NCBI GenBank assembly: GCA_934454215.1
Contig: CAKSGG010000201.1
Span: 1 to 5,255 of the forward strand
Source of the DNA: an uncultured Clostridia bacterium
GTDB lineage: Bacteria; Bacillota; Clostridia; UBA1381
Length of the DNA: 5,255 nucleotides
Direction of reading: 5' to 3'
Each line of letters opens with the position of its first letter. The first letter of the stretch is position 1. Made by a program: the position numbers and the translations under genes. This document shows positions 1 through 5,048 of the stretch, piece after piece. The notes beneath the pieces are model-generated. The model searched no databases, was not told the origin of the DNA, and was given only the letters and a program-made list of their open reading frames with translations.

Positions 1-65
1 ACTGGGAACAGACAAAATAGCCTGATCCCCTAAAAAATTGTGCTTTTTTGTGTCTACTTACTTGA
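1..65. other. Non-coding edge, possible insertion-sequence end
   Basis: This stretch lies downstream of the surface-protein gene and contains no gene. Read on the minus strand, it starts with AAGTAGACAC close after the stop codon and then holds an A6/T6 inverted repeat (AAAAAAGCACAATTTTTT), too A+T-only to be a convincing terminator. The sequence from the stop codon outward resembles the terminal region of a transposable element. The adjoining protein ends abruptly in a linker-like sequence, as if a stop had been supplied by inserted DNA. I cannot see the rest of such an element, so this is a guess; an ordinary 3' flank is the alternative. Confidence 0.25.
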
Positions 66-1454
66 CTATGGTTCAGTAATGTTTTGAGGTGTTTTGTCAA
101 CAACCGATAATTTACCCTTTTCAAATGTAAGCTTATAGTTTGACGAAACAGCAAGTGTTCCTTGTGTTATATCATAGTCACCGACTGTTTTTTCGTCTGT
201 GTTTACTTTGAGTTCGCCTGTGATTTTATCATCACCGAACAAATCGCCGATTATAGCATAATCAAGCTTCGGAATAGCTCCGCCCTTAACCATTTGCTTG
301 TCGTTTGCTCTTACGGTAATTTCAGCCTTTTCAATATTTGCTTTTAAGCCCGTCGGCTGTGTGAGTGTGTAGTTGTCCTTTTTTGTGCCCGTAAGAGTAA
401 TGCTGTCAATGCTTACGTCAATATTATTACCGGCATTTGCGCTTGCAAATCGGCCTGATGTCGGAATATCCGCATTCACAGCATCGCCCGAAATTTTGCC
501 GTTCAAGCTGCCGCCCGAAAGATTTGCCGTATCTGTTCCGTCATATTTTTTATTCTGTGCGGCTAAGCCCGAAACAGTCAGATTTTTCGGATTGATTTTT
601 AGTGTCGCATTGAGCGTCAAATCATCATAGCCTTCGCAGGTTATTTTTGCGGTTGCATTGTATGTGCCCGCATTTGTTGCTTTTTCGTTTTCGTATTCAA
701 CTTTTGCTCCGGTGGGGAGGGTGCCTTTTACGGAAATGCTTTTTTCCGTGCTGTCGTAGGTATATTCCTTATTTGAAAATAATACCCCAGTTATATTTTC
801 TTTCACAACATTGACACTGCAAACATCATATATCATTTCATTATAGGTAGACTTTACATATACTTTACATGTACCAATTTTATTTGCTTTCACAAGACCA
901 TCAGAAGTAACAGATGCAATATCCGTGTCAGATACAGTCCAGTTCATTCCATTAGCAGTACATCCAATAGGGTATGTCTTAGCATTCAATTTTTCTGATT
1001 TGTCTATCGTTAATGTTATTTCGTTTTTGTCCAGAACAATATATGAAGGTGGAATTTGATAAGTTACATTAACCATCATGGTTTTAAAATTTATTTCCAG
1101 TATAACTAATGCATTAACTATTCCATCATTTCTTATATAAGGTGTTAATATATAGTTACTGCCAACACTATCTTCTTGCCGAACAAAGTCATATTTTATT
1201 TCTAATATAGCGGAATAATCCGACCATTCATCACCCATTATAGTTTTGTCCGTGTACTTATATACATATGTTATTGCTCCAGGTAAATTGGTATTGCGTT
1301 CGTATTCTTTGTGACCTGTAATATAGGTATATGAAGGAACGGCTGTGTTTGGGTAGTACTCGTTCGTTGCTGCCGAAACGGTAATTACAGACAGTATTGT
1401 AAATACAATACTCAAACACAAAATTAGACTAAATAATCTTTTTGAATTTTTCAT
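66..1454 (-). CDS. Secreted Ig-like (Big2/MBG/YDG) surface protein
   Basis: A 462-residue exported protein. Residues 1-29 are a classic signal peptide (MKNSKR, a long hydrophobic core, then VSAA). Residues 30-135 are an unrecognised N-terminal region. Residues about 137-217 look like a bacterial Ig-like group 2 (Big2) fold, with WTVSDTDIASVTSDGLVKA as the hallmark. Residues about 222-288 and 378-452 look like MBG-type beta modules, and 289-376 like a YDG module (KKYDGTDTA at 302-310). Such modules form stalks of adhesins and other extracellular proteins in Firmicutes; no catalytic domain is visible. There is no LPXTG, SLH, dockerin or choline-binding module, and the chain stops after a linker-like DKTPQNITEP, so it may be C-terminally truncated or simply secreted. 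The start is supported by AGAAAGGA at 1463-1470. Base composition shifts at the Big2/MBG boundary. An invertible promoter upstream may control it. Function as an adhesin is inference. Confidence 0.85.
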   Translation of the reverse strand: MKNSKRLFSLILCLSIVFTILSVITVSAATNEYYPNTAVPSYTYITGHKEYERNTNLPGAITYVYKYTDKTIMGDEWSDYSAILEIKYDFVRQEDSVGSNYILTPYIRNDGIVNALVILEINFKTMMVNVTYQIPPSYIVLDKNEITLTIDKSEKLNAKTYPIGCTANGMNWTVSDTDIASVTSDGLVKANKIGTCKVYVKSTYNEMIYDVCSVNVVKENITGVLFSNKEYTYDSTEKSISVKGTLPTGAKVEYENEKATNAGTYNATAKITCEGYDDLTLNATLKINPKNLTVSGLAAQNKKYDGTDTANLSGGSLNGKISGDAVNADIPTSGRFASANAGNNIDVSIDSITLTGTKKDNYTLTQPTGLKANIEKAEITVRANDKQMVKGGAIPKLDYAIIGDLFGDDKITGELKVNTDEKTVGDYDITQGTLAVSSNYKLTFEKGKLSVVDKTPQNITEP

Positions 1455-1462
1455 TTTTTAAA

Positions 1463-1470
1463 TCCTTTCT
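1463..1470 (-). promoter_or_regulatory. Ribosome binding site of the surface-protein gene
   Basis: AGAAAGGA on the minus strand ends 8 nt before the ATG at 1454-1452. It fixes that ATG as the start, consistent with the signal peptide beginning there. Confidence 0.7.
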
Positions 1471-1600
1471 ATTGTTGTATTTTACCAGTTTTCCATTTTT
1501 CTGCTCCACACTTTTTGCACATATGAATAAACTGTCCATTATCACATATTGCATTCTGTCCCGCGTTGCTGATTATTTTTTTCTTAAACGCGACCAGCAT
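1469..1600 (-). other. Possible 43-codon reading frame with a CxxC motif
   Basis: On the minus strand a short frame begins at ATG (1600) and ends at TAG (1471-1469), overlapping the ribosome binding site of the surface-protein gene. Its second half contains AICDNGQFIHMCKKCGAEKW, which looks like half of a zinc ribbon (C28 and C31, with a further Cys at 19). No ribosome binding site is obvious upstream of the ATG. It could be a remnant of a decayed gene, a leader peptide, or chance. I list it only because the CxxCGAEKW motif is suggestive and the stretch otherwise has no gene. Confidence 0.2.
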
Positions 1601-1604
1601 GCTG
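1562..1604. repeat. Inverted repeat CGCGTT/AACGCG next to palindrome CAGCATGCTG
   Basis: CGCGTT (1562-1567) and AACGCG (1587-1592) form a perfect 6-bp inverted repeat with a 19-nt loop. Directly beside it CAGCATGCTG (1595-1604) is a perfect 10-bp palindrome. These are G+C-rich islands in an A+T-rich stretch that would lie in the leader of the surface-protein transcript if it starts in the upstream switch. Neither strand has a U-run after the stem, so it is not a terminator. A regulatory or protein-binding role is only possible, not shown. Confidence 0.3.
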
Positions 1605-1727
1605 ATGATAAACAAATCGCAGCTCTTTTTTGTATTTGCAAAGCTCTTTTATCGTTATATTTTCAAGTCTTGCTTTACAAAATAGGGAAAAATGCAATCT
1701 AATATTTTGCTTCTGTCTATTCGGTAT
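1584..1727 (-). pseudogene. Remnant resembling a TetR N-terminal helix-turn-helix
   Basis: A 47-codon minus-strand stretch without a proper start codon (it can be read from ATA at 1727) ends at TAA (1586-1584). Its core RLENITIKELCKY (residues 20-32) matches the usual TetR helix 1-2 pattern (large hydrophobic-E-x-I-T-V-K-E-L-C), preceded by RQKQNIRLHFSLF as in helix 1. In TetR proteins the recognition helix then reads like NRSTFYNHF; here R37 and H43 align but the rest is degenerate (KKELRFVYHQHAGRV) and the frame stops. If real, this is the decayed start of a regulator gene lying between the switch and the surface-protein gene. The alternative is chance similarity in A+T-rich DNA; a profile search would decide. 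Confidence 0.35.
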
Positions 1728-1799
1728 GTGACAATTCTTAGATTTTTCACCCCCAAAAATAAATTCTGAGCAGATGTTTTATAGATTTGTAGAAAACAA

Positions 1800-1827
1800 T
1801 TACCACATAATCAGAATTATGTAGTAA
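1800..1827. repeat. Recombination site 1 (dif-like, 11-6-11)
   Basis: Left arm TTACCACATAA (1800-1810), spacer TCAGAA (1811-1816), right arm TTATGTAGTAA (1817-1827). The arms are inverted repeats with one mismatch in 11. The CATAA-6 bp-TTATG core and the 11-6-11 spacing are the architecture of core sites for XerC/XerD-type tyrosine recombinases. A related copy lies 254 bp to the right beside a tyrosine recombinase gene. The structure is seen directly; the assignment as the recombinase's substrate is inference. Confidence 0.7.
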
Positions 1828-1898
1828 ATAAGAAAATATTTTTGTTAATAAATAAATAAAAACGAGTATTTTAATTAATGAAAATAACATCACAAAGC

Positions 1899-1932
1899 AG
1901 ACCAATTCTAAGATATATAATAGCATTGGTCT
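1899..1932. repeat. 8-bp inverted repeat AGACCAAT/ATTGGTCT
   Basis: AGACCAAT (1899-1906) and ATTGGTCT (1925-1932) are perfect inverted repeats separated by 18 nt. The hairpin is followed by AAAAA on the plus strand, not a U-run, so it is not a plus-strand terminator. Lying mid-segment, it could bind a regulator or an accessory recombination protein. No specific role can be shown. Confidence 0.35.
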
Positions 1933-1991
1933 AAAAAGCGTGTCGATTTTCGTGCAAAGTGATGAAAGTGACAAAAAAATATGGTTAATTA

Positions 1992-2020
1992 TTGACAAAA
2001 GTTGTTTTAAGTGTTATAAT
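1992..2020 (+). promoter_or_regulatory. Perfect consensus sigma-A promoter inside the switch segment
   Basis: TTGACA (1992-1997), a 17-bp spacer, and TATAAT (2015-2020): both hexamers are exact and the spacing is optimal. The expected start is near 2027. It points rightward through site 2 into the 3' end of the minus-strand recombinase gene, where no plus-strand gene exists. A perfect promoter with nothing to express suggests it is in the OFF orientation of a switch, or that it makes an antisense RNA. Confidence 0.75.
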
Positions 2021-2022
2021 GC

Positions 2023-2047
2023 TATATATACATTATATGTATATATA
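2023..2047. repeat. 11-bp perfect inverted repeat over the predicted transcription start
   Basis: TATATATACAT (2023-2033) and ATGTATATATA (2037-2047) are perfect inverted repeats with a 3-bp centre. The palindrome begins 3 bp after the -10 hexamer of the consensus promoter and covers its predicted start. It could be an operator, a 5' hairpin stabilising the transcript, or an accessory site for the recombinase. The low-complexity TA content means part of it may be chance. Confidence 0.5.
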
Positions 2048-2053
2048 ATCTTC

Positions 2054-2081
2054 ATACCACATAATTCCGATTATGTAGTTT
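2054..2081. repeat. Recombination site 2 (dif-like, 11-6-11)
   Basis: Left arm ATACCACATAA (2054-2064), spacer TTCCGA (2065-2070), right arm TTATGTAGTTT (2071-2081). The stop codon of the recombinase (TGA, 2084-2082) directly adjoins it. Compared with site 1, the arms match best in direct orientation (TACCACATAA and TTATGTAGT in both), whereas the spacer matches best in inverted orientation (TCGGAA on the minus strand against TCAGAA). Because strand exchange requires spacer homology, inversion is the more likely reaction. Confidence 0.7.
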
Positions 2082-2920
2082 TCAGCATATTAAAAGTCCT
2101 AATTTCTGAATTTGCTTTCTATGTACCTCTCCGCTTTCCATTGTATAAATGCGTGTGGTGTTTACGCTTGAATGACCGAGAATATCCGCAAGTCTTACAA
2201 CATCCTTTTCAATCGAGTAAAATGTGCGCGCAAAAAGGTGTCTGAGATTGTGGGGAAATACCTTGCACTCGGAAACGTTTGCGCTTTTGCAAAGCGATTT
2301 CATCATCTTCCATATATTTGACCTGTCAAGCGGACGGCCGTTTTTTGAAACAAAAATGCTGCCCTCTGTTATCCCTTGCTCTTTTGCGTATCGCAGAAGA
2401 ATTTTGCAAAGCGTCGCCGGAATTATTACAATTCTTATTTTCCCTTCATATTTATATTTGCCTGCTTTGCAAGCAGCGCCGCAACGGTTATATATTTAAG
2501 CTCCGATACTCTTATTCCCGTTGCGCATATTGCTTGCATGAGAAGGTACAGCTGCCGCCAGCCCTTTCTCTTTGCCGCCGCAATAAGCCGTTTGTATTCC
2601 ACTCTTGTAAGCTCCTTTTCCTTTTGTATGAATATGCGGCGCTGAATTTTTAATGTTTTAACAACAAGGTCGTGTCTGTCGGCAAAGTCAAAAAAGCTGT
2701 TGAGCGACGAGAGCATTGAATTAACGCTTGACGGTGCATAGCCTTCTATAAGCACTTGCTTGTATTCAAGCACCCTTTCCTTGTCAATTTTTCTGTCGCC
2801 GAGCCATGCGGCAAAGGCTGCTACATCTCTCAGATATTTCTCGATTGTCGCTTTGCTCTTTTCTTCATTGATAAGATAATATTTAAAATTGTCGATTACT
2901 TGACTTGTGATTGTTTCCAT
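2082..2920 (-). pseudogene. Tyrosine recombinase (phage-integrase family), interrupted by one -1 frameshift
   Basis: Two minus-strand frames together make one complete 279-residue Xer-like recombinase. The first (2920-2435, 161 residues) carries the SAM-like core-binding N-terminus (about 1-90) and catalytic Arg 137 in ATGIRVSEL. The second, in the -1 frame, continues IRIVIIPATL and carries H224 and R227 (HNLRH), H250 (LGHSS) and the nucleophile Y259 (TTRIYT). All conserved catalytic residues are present once the frames are joined at residue 161, in the beta-hairpin holding the usual catalytic lysine. The first frame stops at TAA (2437-2435) immediately after GGGAAAA. This fits a one-base loss in the A-run, a sequencing error, or programmed -1 frameshifting. 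The start is supported by AAGGGGT upstream. Length suits XerC/D-like proteins (about 280-300). Its stop abuts recombination site 2, so it probably acts on the two flanking sites (inference). Confidence 0.8.
2438..2444 (-). other. Candidate -1 slippery heptamer G GGA AAA
   Basis: On the minus strand the recombinase reads AAG GGA AAA TAA. GGGAAAA lies in the exact phase of an X XXY YYZ slippery heptamer. A -1 slip turns the next codon from TAA to ATA and restores the full catalytic domain (KGK then IRIVII). The stop directly after the heptamer would favour slippage. The related G GGA AAG is the known lambda gpG/gpGT site. Downstream there is only a weak 5-bp hairpin (GAATT/AATTC), so a strong stimulator is not evident. 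Confidence 0.4.
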
Positions 2921-2930
2921 TTGTTTAATT

Positions 2931-2937
2931 ACCCCTT
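2931..2937 (-). promoter_or_regulatory. Ribosome binding site of the recombinase
   Basis: AAGGGGT on the minus strand, followed by 10 nt and the ATG at 2920-2918. It supports this start. Confidence 0.6.
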
Positions 2938-2954
2938 TTTACTTTCTTATATAT

Positions 2955-2983
2955 ATTTTACCACTAAAAGCGCGCTTTGTGTA
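2955..2983 (-). promoter_or_regulatory. Recombinase promoter with a palindrome in its spacer
   Basis: On the minus strand: TACACA (2983-2978), 17 bp, then TAAAAT (2960-2955), preceded by TGG as an extended -10. The start is expected near 2948. The spacer contains the perfect palindrome AAAGCGCGCTTT (2967-2978), placed where a bound repressor would block polymerase. The promoter match is moderate at -35 (4 of 6) and good at -10 (5 of 6 plus TG). Confidence 0.45.
2967..2978. repeat. 12-bp palindrome AAAGCGCGCTTT, possible operator
   Basis: A perfect palindrome with a GCGCGC centre in otherwise A+T-rich DNA, located between the predicted -35 and -10 of the recombinase. That position suits a repressor site. 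No regulator can be named. Confidence 0.35.
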
Positions 2984-3019
2984 GTATTATTTTTGATATA
3001 GTCAAATTTCTTTGAAATC

Positions 3020-3042
3020 AGAAATGCCATAAAAGCATTTCT
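3020..3042. repeat. 8-bp hairpin AGAAATGC/GCATTTCT between divergent genes
   Basis: AGAAATGC (3020-3027), 7-nt loop, GCATTTCT (3035-3042), then TTTAATT on the plus strand. It lies just upstream of the flavodoxin promoter and outside both transcription units as drawn. It may be an operator or a boundary hairpin; with no gene running into it on the plus strand, a terminator role is unlikely. Confidence 0.35.
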
Positions 3043-3061
3043 TTTAATTCAATATAAGTAT

Positions 3062-3090
3062 TAGACATTGGATTGTAAATGTGGTATAAT
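3062..3090 (+). promoter_or_regulatory. Flavodoxin promoter
   Basis: TAGACA (3062-3067), 17 bp, TATAAT (3085-3090), with TGG before the -10 as an extended element. The start should be near 3097, giving a leader of about 30 nt that contains the ribosome binding site. Confidence 0.75.
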
Positions 3091-3115
3091 AAATTTATAA
3101 AAGTAAAATTGAAAC

Positions 3116-3120
3116 GGAGG
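3116..3120 (+). promoter_or_regulatory. Ribosome binding site of flavodoxin
   Basis: GGAGG with 8 nt to the ATG at 3129: an optimal site that fixes the start. Confidence 0.8.
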
Positions 3121-3128
3121 AATTTTAA

Positions 3129-3599
3129 ATGGGTAAGAAATTAGTAGCATATTTTTCTGCGAGCGGTGTAACAAAGCGTTATGCGGAAACACTTGCAAAG
3201 GCGGCAGATGCTGATTTGTTTGAAATTAAGCCGAGTGTACCATATACAAATGATGATCTTGATTGGACAAACTCAAAAAGCCGTTCGAGCGTTGAAATGA
3301 AAAATCCCGATTCGCGCCCTGAAATTGCGGAAAAATTGTCGAACATGGACGAATATGACACAATATTTGTAGGATTTCCGATTTGGTGGTATGTTGCGCC
3401 GACAATTATTAACACTTTCCTTGAAAGCTATGATTTTTCGGGTAAAACAATTATACCGTTTGCAACAAGCGGCGGCAGCGGAATGGGTAAAACCGTTGAA
3501 GTCCTTAAGGGCGTTTGCCCCGATGCCGATATAAAAGACGGCAGGGTAATTAACGGTCTGCCCGAAAAAGAGATTTCGGACTGGGTAAGTAAATTTTGA
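3129..3599 (+). CDS. Flavodoxin (Flavodoxin_4-like)
   Basis: A 156-residue cytoplasmic flavoprotein of short-chain flavodoxin size. LVAYFSASGVTKRYAETLA (5-23) is the first beta strand and FMN-phosphate loop (S10, S12, T15). DTIFVGFPIWWYVAPTIINT (77-96) is the strand and loop with aromatic residues (W86, W87) expected to stack on the isoalloxazine ring. IIPFATSGGSGMGKT (108-122) is the last flavin-contacting loop. Such proteins bind FMN and carry single electrons, or act as small flavin reductases, in anaerobes. The exact redox partner cannot be read from the sequence. The gene is monocistronic: it has its own promoter (3062-3090) and a strong terminator 9 bp after the stop. It diverges from the recombinase and converges with uxaC. 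It is intact and shows no link to the switch. Confidence 0.9.
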   Translation: MGKKLVAYFSASGVTKRYAETLAKAADADLFEIKPSVPYTNDDLDWTNSKSRSSVEMKNPDSRPEIAEKLSNMDEYDTIFVGFPIWWYVAPTIINTFLESYDFSGKTIIPFATSGGSGMGKTVEVLKGVCPDADIKDGRVINGLPEKEISDWVSKF

Positions 3600-3607
3600 A
3601 AATAATG

Positions 3608-3639
3608 CGGCGGCAGACTGTTTGTGCGGTCTGCCGCCG
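3608..3639. terminator. Rho-independent terminator between flavodoxin and uxaC
   Basis: CGGCGGCAGAC (3608-3618), 10-nt loop, GTCTGCCGCCG (3629-3639): a perfect 11-bp G+C-rich stem followed on the plus strand by ATTTTGATTT. It begins 9 bp after the flavodoxin stop. On the minus strand, 8 bp after the uxaC stop, it is followed by CATTATTTTC, so it probably serves both convergent genes. Confidence 0.88.
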
Positions 3640-3647
3640 ATTTTGAT

Positions 3648-5015
3648 TTAAAAACCAAAATATTGTTTTGCGTTCTTGTAGCAAATTCCCTCTATAAGCG
3701 TCTTGAGCGCATCCTGGTCGCTCGGGTAAAGCCCTTCATCTACCCATTTGCCGATCATGTTGCATAAAATTCTTCGGAAATATTCATGCCTTGTATATGA
3801 AACAAAGCTGCGGCTGTCGGTGAGCATACCGACAAATCTTCCGAGAAGTCCGAGATTGCCGAGCGCTTTCATCTGCGCCTCCATGCCGTCCTTTTGGTCG
3901 TTAAACCACCAGCCCGATCCGAATTGTATTTTACCCGGTATCTGCGAGGTTTGAAAATTGCCTATCATTGTTCCGAGAACATAATTGTCCTTAGGGTTTA
4001 TTGTGTAAAGAATGGTTTTCGGCAGAATATCCATCGAATTGAGATGATCCAAAAGCTTTGAAAGCGTTTCGGCTATGCAGCGGTCGTTTATGCCGTCAAA
4101 GCCTGTGTCCGCGCCGATTTTTTTAACCATGCTTGTGTTGTTGTTGCGCAGCGCTCCGATGTGCAGCTGCATTGCCCAGCCGCGCTTTGAATATTCTTCG
4201 GCGCATATTGCAAGAAGCGCTGTTTTGTACGAGTTAATTTCGTCCTGCGTGAGAGTATCTCCGTTTAGCTTCTTATAAAATATTTTTTCAGCCTCAAGCG
4301 TTCCGAACGGTATGCAGTCAAAGCCGTGATCGCTTACTGCGCAACCGTTTTCGGCAAAAAAGGCAATTCTGCTTCTTAGCCATGAGGCAATATCCTTGTA
4401 GCTTGATATTCCGGCATTTTCAATGTATTTTATGTAGTCCTCGTTTTCAATTGCAAAAAGTCTGTCCGGTCTGAATGCCGGGAAAACATTTGTCTTAAAA
4501 TCGCTTTGCGCTATCGCTTTATGAAATTCCAGATTGTCCGCCGGGTCGTCCGTTGTGCAGACAACCTCAACGTTCGATTTTGAAATAAGCGCCCTTGCAC
4601 TCATGTCGGTTGAATGAAGAATTTCGTTACATCTGTCATATATGTTATCAGCTGTTTTGGCGTTTAAAATTTCATCAATTCCGAAATATCTTTTAAGCTC
4701 AAGCTGCGTCCAGTGAATCATCGGGTTACCTATAGCATAGGGAAGACAGCTCGCAAATGCTCTGAATTTATCTCTGTATGGTGCGTCTCCCGTAATAAAT
4801 TTTTCGTCAATTCCGTTAGAGCGCATAAGGCGCCATTTATAGTGGTCTCCGCCGAGCATAAGCTCACCTATGCTGTCGAAGCTGTGGTTTTCGGCTATCA
4901 TCTGCGGAGAAAGGTGGCAATGGTAGTCAATCAGCGGAAGATTTTCCGCATAGTCGTGGTAAAGCTGCTGCGCGGTTTTTCCGTTTAGCAAAAAATTTTC
5001 ATTTATAAAGCTCAT
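3648..5015 (-). CDS. uxaC: Uronate isomerase (glucuronate isomerase)
   Basis: UxaC interconverts D-glucuronate with D-fructuronate and D-galacturonate with D-tagaturonate, the first cytoplasmic step of hexuronate catabolism. The 455-residue protein has the usual family length (about 465). Recognisable family features of this amidohydrolase-superfamily enzyme are LIDYHCHLSP (28-37, metal ligands H32 and H34), VVCTTDDPADN (151-161), FPAFRPDRLF (178-187), GWAMQLHIGALRNNN (279-293), KTILYTINPKDN (333-344), FGSGWWFND (365-373) and MLTDSRSFVSYTRHEYFRR (397-415, with likely catalytic D400). The frame stays open upstream to an ATG at 5153, but the start at 5015 is chosen because AGAAAGGA lies 9 nt before it, homologues start like MSFINENFLL, and the extension is low-complexity Lys/Asn/Ile. 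No other uronate gene is in view; the operon, if any, would involve genes beyond the right edge. Confidence 0.96.
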   Translation of the reverse strand: MSFINENFLLNGKTAQQLYHDYAENLPLIDYHCHLSPQMIAENHSFDSIGELMLGGDHYKWRLMRSNGIDEKFITGDAPYRDKFRAFASCLPYAIGNPMIHWTQLELKRYFGIDEILNAKTADNIYDRCNEILHSTDMSARALISKSNVEVVCTTDDPADNLEFHKAIAQSDFKTNVFPAFRPDRLFAIENEDYIKYIENAGISSYKDIASWLRSRIAFFAENGCAVSDHGFDCIPFGTLEAEKIFYKKLNGDTLTQDEINSYKTALLAICAEEYSKRGWAMQLHIGALRNNNTSMVKKIGADTGFDGINDRCIAETLSKLLDHLNSMDILPKTILYTINPKDNYVLGTMIGNFQTSQIPGKIQFGSGWWFNDQKDGMEAQMKALGNLGLLGRFVGMLTDSRSFVSYTRHEYFRRILCNMIGKWVDEGLYPSDQDALKTLIEGICYKNAKQYFGF

Positions 5016-5024
5016 TTTGTTTAT

Positions 5025-5032
5025 TCCTTTCT
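5025..5032 (-). promoter_or_regulatory. Ribosome binding site of uxaC
   Basis: AGAAAGGA on the minus strand with 9 nt to the ATG at 5015-5013. It decides this start against the longer frame starting at 5153. The same octamer precedes the surface-protein gene. Confidence 0.75.
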
Positions 5033-5048
5033 GTGATTTGTTTATTTT

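Larger units (their letters stand above)
1817..2064. promoter_or_regulatory. Putative invertible promoter segment between two recombination sites
   Basis: About 250 bp of A+T-rich DNA with no credible gene, bounded by the two dif-like sites. It carries an outward promoter (1992-2020), a long palindrome over the predicted transcription start (2023-2047) and an 8-bp inverted repeat (1899-1932). The spacers of the flanking sites match in inverted orientation at 5 of 6 positions, as needed for inversion. In the present orientation the promoter fires rightward, away from the surface-protein gene; inverted, it would fire leftward towards it, with a start near 1854. Invertible promoters controlling surface proteins, worked by tyrosine recombinases, are well known in gut Bacteroides and Clostridioides difficile. 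Inversion here has not been observed, so this is inference from architecture. Confidence 0.55.

Noticed and set aside
1479..1484. Local extended -10 (TGGTAAAAT, minus) just before the surface gene
   Set aside because: No -35 match at 16-18 bp and the start would fall almost on the ribosome binding site; it could give weak basal expression but cannot be supported.
1621..1650. AGCTCTTTT repeated 21 bp apart (1621 and 1642)
   Set aside because: Only two short copies with no further periodicity; not a CRISPR or meaningful tandem array.
1899..1932. Hairpin as a terminator for the recombinase transcript
   Set aside because: An 18-nt loop, an A+T-leaning 8-bp stem and no U-run after it on the minus strand.
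1747..1998. Minus-strand 83-codon frame with a hydrophobic translation
   Set aside because: It lies across the A+T-rich switch segment and site 1, has no ribosome binding site, and its Leu/Ile/Phe-rich product is what A+T-rich DNA gives by chance.
1800..2081. The two sites as direct repeats bounding an excisable mini-element
   Set aside because: The arms would allow it, but the 6-bp spacers match at only 2 of 6 positions in direct orientation against 5 of 6 inverted, and the segment carries no cargo gene; kept only as a fallback.
2082..2306. The C-terminal recombinase piece as an independent small gene
   Set aside because: The -1 frame is open and recombinase-like back to the frameshift, well upstream of the internal ATG, which has no properly spaced ribosome binding site.
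1940..2653. Several plus-strand frames opposite the recombinase
   Set aside because: They are antisense to clear recombinase coding sequence, overlap one another and lack ribosome binding sites and recognisable domains.
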